Shown here in pieces: positions 17,633-26,554 of a stretch of 64,000 nucleotides of DNA. The position numbers and the translations under genes were made by a program. Source of the DNA: Mycobacterium xenopi (lineage in GTDB: Bacteria > Actinomycetota > Actinomycetes > Mycobacteriales > Mycobacteriaceae). The notes below the pieces were generated by a model, which worked only from the letters and a program-made list of their open reading frames with translations, was not told where the DNA came from and did no database searches. Where the stretch lies: positions 558,001 to 622,000 of the forward strand of contig NZ_AP022314.1 in assembly GCF_009936235.1 (NCBI RefSeq), given 5' to 3'. Within the stretch, counting starts at the first letter, position 1; the number at the start of each line of letters is the position of its first letter.

Positions 17633-18417
17633 CGCTTGCCGTCGCACCGAAAGAGGTAGCCGGACACGGACTTTTAGCCGGTAAGGTGGTCGTCGTCACG
17701 GCCGCGGCCGGCACCGGCATAGGATCGGCCACCGCCCGTCGCGCACTGATGGAGGGTGCCGACGTCGTCGTATCCGATCACCACGAACGTCGCCTCGGTC
17801 AGACAGCCCAGGAGCTGGCGGCGCTGGGCCTGGGCCGTGTCGAGCACGTGCTGTGCGACGTCACCTCCAGCGTGCAGGTCGACGCCCTGATCGCGTCGAC
17901 CAGCGCACGGATGGGCCGGATGGACGTGCTGGTCAACAACGCCGGGCTGGGCGGGCAGACCCCGGTTGTCGACATGACCGACGAGGAATGGGACCGCGTT
18001 TTGGATGTGACGCTGACATCGGTGTTCCGCGCCACTCGGGCGGCACTGCGCTACTTCCGCGAAGCCGAGCATGGTGGGGTGATCGTAAACAACGCCAGCG
18101 TTTTGGGCTGGCGGGCCCAACATTCGCAAGCTCACTATGCCGCGGCCAAAGCGGGAGTCATGGCGCTGACCCGTTGCAGCGCAATCGAAGCGGTGGAATA
18201 CGGGGTGCGGATCAACGCGGTGTCGCCCAGCATCGCCCGGCACAAGTTCCTGGACAAGACCAGCTCGCCCGAACTGCTGGACCGGCTCTCGGCGCAAGAG
18301 GCGTTCGGCCGGGCCGCCGAACCGTGGGAAGTCGCGGCCACCATCGCGTTCTTGGCCAGCGACTATTCCAGTTACCTGACTGGAGAAGTGATCTCGGTAT
18401 CGAGTCAGCACCCATGA
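17629..18417 (+). CDS. ipdF: Short-chain dehydrogenase IpdF (Rv3559c-like)
   Basis: A 262-residue classical SDR. The nucleotide site is TAAAGTGIGSATAR near residue 25, followed by NNAG near 105, the catalytic serine region NNASVLGW and YAAAK near 170. Position and length correspond to IpdF of M. tuberculosis, which oxidises the 5-hydroxyl of HIP-CoA-derived intermediates before ring cleavage. The ATG at 17629 overlaps the fadE30 stop. The longer upstream open frame is a shadow of fadE30. The stop overlaps kstR2 by four bases. Confidence 0.88.
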   Translation: MTLAVAPKEVAGHGLLAGKVVVVTAAAGTGIGSATARRALMEGADVVVSDHHERRLGQTAQELAALGLGRVEHVLCDVTSSVQVDALIASTSARMGRMDVLVNNAGLGGQTPVVDMTDEEWDRVLDVTLTSVFRATRAALRYFREAEHGGVIVNNASVLGWRAQHSQAHYAAAKAGVMALTRCSAIEAVEYGVRINAVSPSIARHKFLDKTSSPELLDRLSAQEAFGRAAEPWEVAATIAFLASDYSSYLTGEVISVSSQHP

Positions 18418-18998
18418 ATCGGCGCGACGAACTGCTGGAACTAGCGGCGACGATGTTCGCCGAACGCGGTTTGCGCGCAACCACGGTGCGCGACATCGCC
18501 GACGGCGCCGGCATCCTGTCCGGCAGCCTGTACCACCATTTCTCCTCCAAGGAGGAGATGGTCGACGAAGTGCTGCGCGGCTTTTTGGACTGGCTGTTCA
18601 ACCGCTACCAGGAGATCATCGACACCAAACCCAACCCGCTGGAGCGGCTCAAGGGGCTGTTCATGGCGTCGTTCGACGCGATCGAGCATCGCCACGCCCA
18701 AGTCGTCATCTACCAGGACGAGGCCAAGCGGCTGTCGGCGCAGCCGCGGTTCTCCTACATCGAGGACCTCAACAAGAAGCAGCGCCAAATGTGGGTTGAT
18801 GTGCTGCACCAAGGCATTGACGAGGGCTACTTCCGGCCCGACCTCGACGTCGACCTGGTCTACCGCTTCATCCGCGACACCACCTGGGTGTCGGTGCGCT
18901 GGTATCAACCGGGCGGACCGCTCACCGCCGAACAGGTCGGCCAACAGTATCTCGCCATCGTGCTAGGCGGAATCACCGCGAACAGAAAAGGAGTCTGA
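18414..18998 (+). CDS. kstR2: TetR-family repressor KstR2
   Basis: A 194-residue TetR regulator. The helix-turn-helix contains ADGAGILSGSLYHHFSSKEEM, typical of KstR2 (Rv3557c), and the C-terminal domain has YRFIRDTTWVSVRWYQPGG. KstR2 represses the HIP-degradation genes and is released by HIP-CoA. The ATG overlaps the ipdF stop. Because it lies in the operon started at fadE30, behind the operator at 16454, it should be autoregulated. Unlike M. tuberculosis, no PPE gene separates it from the SDR gene. Confidence 0.93.
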   Translation: MNRRDELLELAATMFAERGLRATTVRDIADGAGILSGSLYHHFSSKEEMVDEVLRGFLDWLFNRYQEIIDTKPNPLERLKGLFMASFDAIEHRHAQVVIYQDEAKRLSAQPRFSYIEDLNKKQRQMWVDVLHQGIDEGYFRPDLDVDLVYRFIRDTTWVSVRWYQPGGPLTAEQVGQQYLAIVLGGITANRKGV

Positions 18999-18999
18999 C

Positions 19000-20160
19000 A
19001 TGCCCGAGGCATACATCATCGACGCGGTGCGCACCGCGGTTGGCAAGCGCAACGGACCGCTAGCTGGCGTACACCCAATCGATTTGGGGGCGGCGGCTTT
19101 TCACGGCCTGTTCGGGCGCCTCGACGTCGACCCCGGCGCTGTGGACGACGTGATCCTCGGATGCGTGGATGCGATCGGCGGGCAGGCCGGCAATATCGGC
19201 CGGCAGGCGTGGCTGGCGGCCGGCTATCCGGAGGAGGTTCCCGGAGTCACCGTCGACCGGCAATGCGGCTCCAGCCAGCAGGCGATTTCCTTCGGTGCGC
19301 AAGCGATCATGTCCGGCACCGCGGAGCTGATCCTGGCCGGCGGCATCCAGAACATGAGCCAGATCCCGATCGCCGCGGCAATGGAGGTGGGCAAGCAGTT
19401 CGGCTTCACCACGCCCACCGCGGAATCCAAGGGATGGCAACACCGTTATGGCGACGAGGAGATCTCGCAGTTCCGCGGGGCGGAGCTGATCGCCGAGCGG
19501 TGGAACCTGTCTCGTGAGGAAATGGAGCGCTTCGCGCTGTCCAGCCACCAAAGGGCACTCGCGGCCATCCGCGCCGGGCACTTCGACAACGAGATCGTCA
19601 CGGTCCAGGTCGACGGACTGGACTTCCGCATCGACGAGGGGCCGCGGGAGACCTCGCTGGAGAAGATGGCGGCGTTGCCGACCCTGCGTGAGGGCGGCCG
19701 GCTCACCGCTGCGCTGGCGAGCCAGATCTCCGACGGCGCCAGCGCGGTACTGCTGGCCTCTGAGCAGGCGGTCAAAGATCACAAGCTCACCCCGCGGGCT
19801 CGTGTGCATCACATCAGCGCGCGAGGCGCCGACCCGGTGTTCATGCTGACCGGCCCGATTCCTGCCACCCGCTACGCCTTGGAGAAGACCGGGCTGTCGA
19901 TCGACGACATCGACGTCGTCGAGATCAACGAGGCATTCGCCCCGGTCGTTTTGGCCTGGCTCAAGGAGATCAAGGCCGACCCGGAAAAGGTCAATCCCAA
20001 CGGTGGGGCGATCGCGCTGGGTCATCCGCTGGGCGCCACCGGGGCCAAACTGTTCGCCACCATGCTCAACGAGTTGGAACGCAGCGGGGGCCGCTACGGG
20101 CTGCAGACGATGTGCGAGGGCGGCGGCACAGCCAACGTCACGATCATCGAACGGCTGTAG
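19000..20160 (+). CDS. fadA6: Thiolase FadA6
   Basis: A 386-residue thiolase, equal in length to M. tuberculosis FadA6. The nucleophilic cysteine is in VDRQCGSSQQA (about residue 90), the histidine in GGAIALGHPLGATGA (about 345), and the second cysteine in MCEGGGTANV near the end. It is inferred to perform the final thiolytic cleavages of the HIP-CoA pathway. The ATG follows a strong AAAAGGAG site, two bases after the kstR2 stop codon. It is the last steroid gene before the mobile-element zone; the genes expected next in M. tuberculosis (Rv3555c onward) are not seen. Confidence 0.92.
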   Translation: MPEAYIIDAVRTAVGKRNGPLAGVHPIDLGAAAFHGLFGRLDVDPGAVDDVILGCVDAIGGQAGNIGRQAWLAAGYPEEVPGVTVDRQCGSSQQAISFGAQAIMSGTAELILAGGIQNMSQIPIAAAMEVGKQFGFTTPTAESKGWQHRYGDEEISQFRGAELIAERWNLSREEMERFALSSHQRALAAIRAGHFDNEIVTVQVDGLDFRIDEGPRETSLEKMAALPTLREGGRLTAALASQISDGASAVLLASEQAVKDHKLTPRARVHHISARGADPVFMLTGPIPATRYALEKTGLSIDDIDVVEINEAFAPVVLAWLKEIKADPEKVNPNGGAIALGHPLGATGAKLFATMLNELERSGGRYGLQTMCEGGGTANVTIIERL

Positions 20161-20177
20161 TCTTCCGTCCTCCTTTG

Positions 20178-20198
20178 CTAGCCACGCGGCGTGGCTAG
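20178..20198. terminator. Hairpin after fadA6
   Basis: A perfect 9-bp stem, CTAGCCACG at 20178-20186 with its complement at 20190-20198 and a CGG loop, begins 17 bases after the fadA6 stop. It is a likely transcription terminator. The following bases to 20446 contain no recognisable gene on the + strand. Confidence 0.7.
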
Positions 20199-20948
20199 GG
20201 GTTCGTGTCGAAGCGCGCCCTTGCAGTGTGGGCGTTTTCCGCGGGCAGGTGGTCTGCGTAATCTCCCCGGCGGGTGCGTATAGCGAGGCCAGTCGTTGCT
20301 GCTCCCAATATAGGTGCACGGTTGGCGCACAAGGTGATCGGACAATGTGGGGAGTGGCCTCGCGGTCATCCGGAGCCGTGCTGTCGAACTACTTCCGCCA
20401 TGTGGCGCTGACCGGCATAACTACCGCCCGTAGATTCCCGCACATGGTGCGTCCAGAAAGCTGGATCAGGCTAGCGGGTGGAAGTCCCGTCCCGGTAAGC
20501 ACCGGAGCGCCGGGTAGCAGGCCCCGGTTCGTCGCTGAGAGGCGACGGGCTAAGCGGGGTGTCAAGAGCCTCTTTGGAGGGAGCAAGTGCACGGGCCGTA
20601 GCAGCATCGCGAACTCTGCAGCCTCGTCAGATTCACAACAGGAGAGCCGAGCCGCTCATGTCACGGTGAAGGCCACGTCCGGCGAGTCCCGGTCCGGGGT
20701 CAGCTCGTCGGGTCTCCTCGGGGTAGGGGAGATGGCACGTGCACACAGTCTGGTTCGGAACTGGAGAGACCCGTCTGCGCACGCCCGCGTCGGGCAAGAG
20801 ACCAAGGGTATAAGCCGATGGTGAAAGTCCTGGAGCACAGCGGGAGTCCGAGGGGGTCATAGTACCGCTGATCGGCGTGCAGCATAACGCGTCGGGAGGG
20901 AAGGGCCCCTGCTTTGATCACGTGCGCGAAGCGGGTAAGTGTGAGGGC

Positions 20949-22322
20949 ATGACCGGATCGCTCCGGTCCAATAACCCCGGCAAGCCATTGCTTGCCGTAG
21001 CCGATGACGAGCCGTTGAGCCCGTCGGGAGTGAAAGTGCGACAACTGCAACGGGCGCTATGGGCTGCGGCCAAGCAGTCTGAGGGTCGGCGTTTCCACGC
21101 CCTGTTTGACCGTATCTACAGGGGTGACGTCCTGTGGGAGGCGTGGTTTCGCGTGTGCAAGAACAAGGGCGCGGCCGGGGTGGATCGCATCACCGTGGCC
21201 GCGGTGGAGGACTACGGCGTGGACCGCATGTTGCGTGAGTTGCGCGGTGACCTTCGCACGGGTCGTTACCGTCCGGCGCCAGCGCGCCGGGTGGAGATCC
21301 CCAAACCACAGGGCGGTAAGCGGCCGTTGGGGATACCCACGGTGCGAGACCGGGTGGCCCAGGCGGCGGCCAAGATCGTGTTGGAACCGATTTTCGAGGC
21401 GGATTTCTTGTCGTGCTCGTATGGGTTTCGGCCGAGGCGGTCGGCGACGATGGCTAAGGAACGCTTGCGGACCGGGTTCATCGAGGGCTATCAGTTTGTG
21501 GTCGAGTTCGATATCGCCAATTTCTTCGGCGAAATCGACCACGACCGGCTACTGGCTCAGGTCAGTAAACGGGTTTCGGATCGGCGGGTGCTCAAACTGC
21601 TGCGCTTGTGGCTGCAGGCAGGAGTGATGGTCGAAGGTGTGTTGGAGCGGACGGTCGCAGGCACACCGCAGGGCGGGGTGATCTCGCCGCTACTGGCCAA
21701 CATCTACCTGCACGTGCTCGACACTGAGTTATCTGCCCGTGGGGTGGGTGAGTTGGTGCGCTACGCCGATGACGGTGTGGTGCTGTGTCGCAACGCGGCA
21801 CAAGCCGAGCACGCCTTGGCGGCGGTGGGAGAAATCTTGGCGTCATTGGGGTTGCGGCTGCATCCGGACAAAACGAAGGTAGTCGACCTACGGGAGGGTC
21901 GGGAGGGGCTGGATTTTCTGGGCTGTCACTTCCGAGCTCGCATGTCGGGGCGGCTGTGGGAACAACGGCGCATCGTGCGCTACTACCTGCACCGTTGGCC
22001 GTCACAGCGGGCGATGAAGCGGCTGCGGGAGAAGGTCCGCGACCGCACCGGCCGCAACCGCGCCGGGACAGACATCCGCGTCATCATCGCGGAGCTGACT
22101 CCGATCTTGCGCGGCTGGGGAAATTACTTTCGCACCGGCAACGCCGCCGACAAGTTCACCCAGATCGACCGGTACGTGTGGCGGCGGTTGTTCCGCTTGA
22201 TGGTTAAGAAGCGGGGCCGCAACCTTCGTGCTGGGCAAGCTGATCAGTGGACTGAGCCGTGGTTCAACGGGCACGGCCTGTATCGACTTCGTGGCACCAT
22301 CCGTTACCCGAAGGCTGCGTAA
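20949..22322 (+). CDS. ltrA: Group II intron reverse transcriptase/maturase
   Basis: About 457 residues. The RT core is intact: NKGAAGVDRITV (RT1), KPQGGKRPLGIPTVRDR (RT2), the first acidic motif in EFDIANFFGEIDHD, GTPQGGVISPLLANIYL and the catalytic YADD. A maturase X region follows with LRGWGNYFRTGNA, ending in WFNGHGLYRLRGTIRYP. No C-terminal HNH endonuclease is present, so mobility would not depend on second-strand cleavage by its own endonuclease. The start could be the ATG at 20949 or an in-frame GTG at 20877; neither has a strong ribosome site. It is expected to splice and retrotranspose its own intron. Confidence 0.9.
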   Translation: MTGSLRSNNPGKPLLAVADDEPLSPSGVKVRQLQRALWAAAKQSEGRRFHALFDRIYRGDVLWEAWFRVCKNKGAAGVDRITVAAVEDYGVDRMLRELRGDLRTGRYRPAPARRVEIPKPQGGKRPLGIPTVRDRVAQAAAKIVLEPIFEADFLSCSYGFRPRRSATMAKERLRTGFIEGYQFVVEFDIANFFGEIDHDRLLAQVSKRVSDRRVLKLLRLWLQAGVMVEGVLERTVAGTPQGGVISPLLANIYLHVLDTELSARGVGELVRYADDGVVLCRNAAQAEHALAAVGEILASLGLRLHPDKTKVVDLREGREGLDFLGCHFRARMSGRLWEQRRIVRYYLHRWPSQRAMKRLREKVRDRTGRNRAGTDIRVIIAELTPILRGWGNYFRTGNAADKFTQIDRYVWRRLFRLMVKKRGRNLRAGQADQWTEPWFNGHGLYRLRGTIRYPKAA

Positions 22323-22344
22323 CCATGTCTAGAAGATCATCGGT

Positions 22345-22378
22345 AAGCCGTGTGCGGGAAAACCGCACGCACGGATTG
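22345..22378 (+). ncRNA. Group II intron domain V
   Basis: A hairpin of about 34 bases with AGCCGTGTGCGG pairing to CCGCACGCACGG across a GAAAA loop. This is the hallmark catalytic domain of group II introns, 22 bases after the maturase stop. Confidence 0.85.
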
Positions 22379-22430
22379 AAAGGGGGATGGGGAAACGGGT
22401 CTGCCTTGCAGACACCGCGCCCCTGACTAC

Positions 22431-22871
22431 CAATGCTTGGGGAATCAGCGTGTTGGCCTGCCGCTCAGGCAGCGTGAACATGCTTGGGCCGTAATTGTCG
22501 GCGGCCACAGGCAAGCAATCCGCGTTGACCCCGGTCACGCGTTTCGGATGGCAAGCCCGGAGACAGGCGACAATGGGGCCGATCATGGCATCGATACCGT
22601 TGCGGCGCAGCGTCGGCCGGTCGAGTTCGGTGCCGGCTGGTCGTGCACCACGCGTGGCCAGGTGGATTAAGCCCCCTCGACCAGCCGAGATCGCCCCATG
22701 CACAGGACCTCTTCACTGGCGGCACCTGGACTTCGAACTCGACCGCCGCATTGGAGCTCGGTGGTCGCCAGGGTGCCCCCATCACGCCGATGACCAGGGA
22801 CGTCGGTGCTGTGTCCTGTTGCTGGCTGGCAATGTTGACGGAGTCGAGGCGGGCCGTTGGGCCGAAATGAA
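22431..22871. other. Unrecognised remnant sequence between intron and IS debris
   Basis: No gene could be assigned. A minus-strand frame is open from 22703 down to the intron, and continues in the flank at 20446 for 26 further codons (to a TGA) if the intron is removed, so the intron may have landed in a minus-strand coding remnant. I do not recognise the translated sequence. Confidence 0.4.
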
Positions 22872-23340
22872 CTAGCGGGGCAGCCATGTCAGGGATCTGG
22901 TGTGGGCGGCGATGGTTAAGGCATGCACCCAGGCATCGAGGGCGAAACCGATCGACTCGAACGGCACCGCGTGGTCGAGGAATTGGCTGCGCAATGTCTG
23001 GTGGAACCGTTCGATCTCACTGGTTGTGGTCGGTAACCGCAGCTTGGTGAGTCGCTGCTTGACGCCATTATCACGGCGGACCTTCTCGACAAGGAACTTG
23101 ACTGGAGGCGGTTTGATGTTGAGGCCGGTGAACTGACCAGCGTTGTCGCTGAACGCCTCGGTGGGCGCGATGTAGCGGCGCATCGCCGCGATGAACGCCT
23201 CAGCTACCTCCCGCGCTAACGCGGTGGCCAGCACGGCGACACACATCACCACGGGAATGCTCGTCGGGGTCGGTCAACAGCTTGCATTCGTGCCCATCGG
23301 CTAGGGGCACTCGGCGAGGATGTCGAGCGCCACCGATGCA
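22872..23340 (-). pseudogene. C-terminal remnant of an IS481-like (rve) transposase
   Basis: Residues resembling the integrase core are split over two frames. One frame reads LADGHECKLLTDPDEHSR, the region of the first two aspartates; after a frameshift near 23230 it continues as VVMCVAVLATALA and reaches SDNAGQFTG and SEIERFHQTLRSQFLDH, the DxE end of the domain. The last frame is open from 23252 to 22872 and ends in SLTWLPR. The N-terminal helix-turn-helix half of a full transposase is missing. It is therefore a broken, truncated insertion-sequence gene. Its boundaries are approximate. Confidence 0.7.
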
Positions 23341-23363
23341 TCGACGTTTGGTGCTGCCAATGC

Positions 23364-23747
23364 CTAAAGCGTGTCGAACAACTGGCTGCGGTCGAGTTGT
23401 CTGAGTAGTAGGGCGATTTGGCTGAGGTAGAGAAAGCCTTCGTGCGCAGTGAGGGTGGTTTCGTAGTAGCGGTCGATGCGGCGGCGGTGGTTGATCCAAC
23501 CGTTGGTGCGTTCGATCACCCGGCGTCGGGGCTGGACGGTGAAGCCGTGGTCGGGTTTCGCCCCGGAAACCACCTCCACGGTGACATCCGCCTTGGCCGC
23601 GGAGGTGGCGACGACCTGGCCGGTGTAGCCGTTGTCCACCCACACGCGATCAGCCGCCGCGGGGGCCGCTGGTGGATCTTTGTGAATGTCGAGGCCGCCG
23701 ATCTGCACCCCGCGCACCAGCACCCCGCCAGTGACCCCGCGGGCCAC
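23364..23747 (-). pseudogene. C-terminal half of an IS5-like DDE transposase
   Basis: About 127 residues: DRVWVDNGYTG holds the second catalytic aspartate, and VIERTNGWINHRRRIDRYYE holds the catalytic glutamate, followed by LSQIALLLRQLDRSQLFDTL, typical of the end of IS5-type proteins. The N-terminal half is missing; the frame is cut where a TnpB fragment begins on the other strand. The element is dead. Its conserved segment is otherwise free of stops, so the truncation may be fairly recent. Confidence 0.75.
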
Positions 23748-24413
23748 GCCCGCTGGGTGGGTGTGGACCGCGGACTGTCGGCGTTCCTGGTCGCCGCCAC
23801 CGCGGACGGCACCGAGGTCGCCCGTATCAGCGACGCGCCGAAAGCGCTGGCTGCCGGGATGAAACAGCAGCGGCGGTTGTCGAAGTCGTTGTCACGCAAG
23901 AAGAAAGGATCACACAACCGCACCGATGCCGCTGCCCGGTTGGGCCGCCATCACCACCGTGTCGCCGATATGCGCCGACATTTCCTGCACCAGGTATCGG
24001 GCGAGCTGGTCAAGACCCACGACCGGCTCGTCATCGAAAACCTGAACGTGGCAGGAATGCTGGCCAACCACCACCTCGCGCGCGCCATCTCCGATGCCGG
24101 CTGGTCAGAATTCGCGCGCATGCTGCGCTACAAACAGGCGTGGCGCGGCGGGCGGCTCGTTGAAGCCGACCGCTGGTACCCGTCGACTCGCCTGTGCCCT
24201 CAATGCGGGGCCGTCGACAGTGCGATGACGTTGGCCGACCGGGTGTTCAGCTGTGGTTGCGGGCATACCGCCGACAGAGACACAAACGCCGCGACAAATC
24301 TGGCCCGCTGGGCCAGGCCCATCATGACCCTTATCGATCCCCGGACCCCAAGCAGGAGGCCGGGTCACCAATGCCCGCCGACGGGACGGCGCTGGCCAAC
24401 ACCCTCGTGTTAG
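23745..24413 (+). pseudogene. tnpB: TnpB (IS200/IS605-type) fragment keeping the RuvC and zinc-ribbon half
   Basis: About 222 residues of a TnpB/OrfB nuclease. The catalytic residues are all visible: RuvC-I aspartate in WVGVDRGLSAF, RuvC-II glutamate in LVIENLNVAGM, zinc ribbon CPQCG...CGCG and RuvC-III aspartate in TADRDTNAATN. The N-terminal wedge/recognition part is absent. The frame is open upstream only because it reads antisense into the IS5-like remnant, so there is no authentic start. No TnpA is nearby. The fragment probably cannot act as a guided nuclease. Any 3' guide-RNA region would lie around 24300-24580, but I cannot delimit it. Confidence 0.75.
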
Positions 24414-24581
24414 CGAAACCAGCCCGGATGACGCGGGAACCGACGTTCACACCGCACCCGCGGCCTAAACCAACGGACGCCCGAGAAGGACGGTGCCCAA
24501 CACCCAACCGAGTTGTTCAACACGCTTTTGTGTTTGTGCATATGGGTCAATGAATCCAACTTCTGTGGGTTGTCGTTTCTG

Positions 24582-24860
24582 CTACCCCCCGATCGGTGGG
24601 CGTGGTACCACTGTTGGGCGGAACCCGTATTTCGGAGCACTAGCGAGACGGTTCGTGGTTGGAGCTCCCAGCGGCATCCCGCCCAACATGCTTGCCGGTC
24701 CGCTGGTTCCGATCGCTGAAGAGGTGGCCAGGCCGTTGTCTCGCAGCACCGAAGCGGTCGCTGCAATCGGTGCCATCGAAGTCCAACTCTGGGGTACTGA
24801 CAACGGTCCGATCCTGGCCGCCTGGCCTATGTCAGCCGCCGCCTTGCCGAGACCACTTAG
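24582..24860 (-). pseudogene. Severed C-terminal piece of a PPE-SVP protein
   Basis: Minus-strand codons read SGLGKAAADIGQAARIGPLSVPQSW and end in YGFRPTVVPRPPIGG (about 90 residues). The GxxSVPxxW motif defines the PPE-SVP subfamily, and the RPTVV..PP tail is typical of PPE C-termini. The piece is cut at 24860 by the left end of the IS1380-family element. Its other part is the gene at 26467-27522. With the element and one copy of the 5-bp target duplication removed, the two parts join exactly in frame to make a 413-residue protein. It has no start of its own. Confidence 0.88.
24856..24860. repeat. Left target-site duplication of the IS1380-family element
   Basis: CTTAG directly precedes the left terminal repeat and is repeated in the same orientation at 26555-26559, directly after the right terminal repeat. 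Confidence 0.85.
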
Positions 24861-26554
24861 CCTAAATCCGTGGATGGTTCCGGTGATTTGATCGGCGTGT
24901 GAACAGCGAAAATGCCTTCTGAACTGGGACAATACGAGTGCTGAGGCCGCATTTGTCCATAGTCCGGGAAGGCACTTTCGATGCACTCATCGTATACGTT
25001 CACCACCGGATCGGCGGTGTTTGACGAGCAGAATCTGCTGTCGGCGGCCGGGTTGGTGCCAGTGCTGGAACTGGCTGAGCAGACCGGTCTTTCGGAATTG
25101 ATCAACGAGCGCGTGGATCTGCCGTCGACTCGGGTGAAGTCCGGCGCGGTCAACCCGGCTGGCAAGCTGACCTCGATCGTCGCCGGGATGATGTGCGGCG
25201 CGGACAGCATCGATGATGCCAATGTGCTGCGCGCCGGCGGCACACCCCGGGTGTTCAACGAGGTATATGCCCCATCGACGTTGGGGATCTTTTTGCGCGA
25301 GTTCACCTTCGGGCATACCAAACAACTCGCCGCAGTGGCCCGCGAGCATCTGATCGCACTGGCGGCGCGCACCCCGCTGCTGGCTGGCGCCGACGAGCGG
25401 ATGTTTTTGGACATCGACTCGCTGCTGCGCCCGGTCTACGGCCACGCCAAGCAGGGCGCCTCCTTCGGTCATGCCAAGATCGCCAGCCGCGCGCTGCTGC
25501 GGCTGGGCCTGTCCCCACAGATCACCACCATCTCCACGGCGACCGCCGCGCCGGTGATCGCCGAGGCGCAGCTACGGAGCGGCAAAGCCGCCTCCGGGCG
25601 CGGTGCCGCATACCAGCTCAAGCAGGCGATCACCACCGCGAAAGCGATCAACCCCGACGCGCCGATCCTGGTGCGCGGCGACTCAATGTTTGGCACCAAG
25701 AAAGTGATCACCACCTGCATTCAGCGAGGCGCCGAATTCTCCCTGTCGATCAGCCGCAACAAGCGCATCAACGCCGCGATCGCCGCCATCGACGAGGCCG
25801 CCTGGACCCCGGTGCACTACCCGGGCGCGGTCGAAGACCCCGACACCGGGGCGTTGATCTCCGATGCCCAGGTCGCCGAAACCCCCTACACCCTGCGCCT
25901 GGCCCGCGGCCGAACACTGACCGTGCGGCTGGTAGTGCGCCGGGTCAAAGACGCCCGCCACCTGGATGCGTTGTTTCCGGTGTGGCGCTATCACCCGTTT
26001 GTCACCAACTCCGCGCTGCCGGTCGACCAGGCCGATATCACCCACCGACGCCACGCCATCATCGAAACCACCTTCGCCGATTTAATCGACGGCCCACTGG
26101 CACACATCCCGTCGGGGCTGTTCGCGGCCAACTGCGCCTGGCTGGCCTGCGCGGTGATCGCCCATAACCTGCTGCGCGCCGTCGGCACCCTCGCCGGTGG
26201 CCACCATGCCGTGGCCCGCGGGGCTACCCTGCGCCGCGACCTGATCAACATCCCGGCCCGCTTCGCCGCCCCGGCCCGCAAACCAATGCTGCACCTACCC
26301 GCCCACTGGCATTGGCGAGCCAGATGGAAGGCCCTGTGGCACAACGTCATCGGTTACCCGATCGCGCAACCCCGCGCCGCCTGACCCCACCTTCCAAGCC
26401 CTGTCCGCCCCGCCATCCCAGGCCCGACCCAAGGAACCCAAAGGAAAGCTGGTACAGGCCAGCGGATCACCCACGCCCCACCGCGCCACACTCGGCCGCA
26501 TCCCAAAACAACCGCGTCGACGGCAACACGAAATCACCCATCCACGGATTCAGG
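24861..26554 (+). mobile_element. Complete IS1380-family insertion sequence
   Basis: A 1694-bp element bounded by 17-bp terminal inverted repeats (24861-24877 and 26538-26554, one mismatch) reading CCTAAATCCGTGGATGG and, in complement, CCTGAATCCGTGGATGG. It is flanked by a 5-bp direct repeat CTTAG. It encodes one full-length DDE transposase, and the length is usual for the family. The insertion splits a PPE gene. Intact ends and duplication point to a fairly recent, perhaps still mobile copy. Confidence 0.9.
24981..26384 (+). CDS. IS1380-family transposase
   Basis: A 467-residue protein with the expected DDE layout: the first aspartate in MFLDIDSLLRP near residue 145, the second in LVRGDSMFG near 235, and the glutamate in ITHRRHAIIETTFADL near 355. 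The N-terminal part contains the helical DNA-binding region with ELAEQTGLSELI. It is uninterrupted, has full family length and starts 120 bp inside the left terminal repeat. It would catalyse cut-and-paste transposition of the surrounding element. Confidence 0.9.
   Translation: MHSSYTFTTGSAVFDEQNLLSAAGLVPVLELAEQTGLSELINERVDLPSTRVKSGAVNPAGKLTSIVAGMMCGADSIDDANVLRAGGTPRVFNEVYAPSTLGIFLREFTFGHTKQLAAVAREHLIALAARTPLLAGADERMFLDIDSLLRPVYGHAKQGASFGHAKIASRALLRLGLSPQITTISTATAAPVIAEAQLRSGKAASGRGAAYQLKQAITTAKAINPDAPILVRGDSMFGTKKVITTCIQRGAEFSLSISRNKRINAAIAAIDEAAWTPVHYPGAVEDPDTGALISDAQVAETPYTLRLARGRTLTVRLVVRRVKDARHLDALFPVWRYHPFVTNSALPVDQADITHRRHAIIETTFADLIDGPLAHIPSGLFAANCAWLACAVIAHNLLRAVGTLAGGHHAVARGATLRRDLINIPARFAAPARKPMLHLPAHWHWRARWKALWHNVIGYPIAQPRAA

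Larger units (their letters stand above)
20447..22430 (+). mobile_element. Group II intron with maturase gene
   Basis: About 1984 bp. The 5' end GTGCGTCCAG fits the group II consensus GTGYG, followed by G/C-rich structured sequence typical of domain I. A maturase/reverse transcriptase lies in domain IV. Domain V is seen at 22345-22378 and domain VI follows, ending at ...GACTAC, which fits the 3' AY rule. Flanking bases are ...CGCACATG before and CAATGCTTGG after. The element appears complete, with an open maturase frame. It lies on the + strand inside a minus-strand open region, so it interrupts remnant sequence, not a steroid gene. Ends are assigned by consensus, not by alignment. Confidence 0.85.

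Noticed and set aside
24493..24891. Plus-strand open frame of 132 codons ending near the IS1380 left end
   Set aside because: It is the antisense shadow of the severed PPE C-terminus, which has clear family motifs on the minus strand; its PPE-like tail comes from the terminal repeat only.
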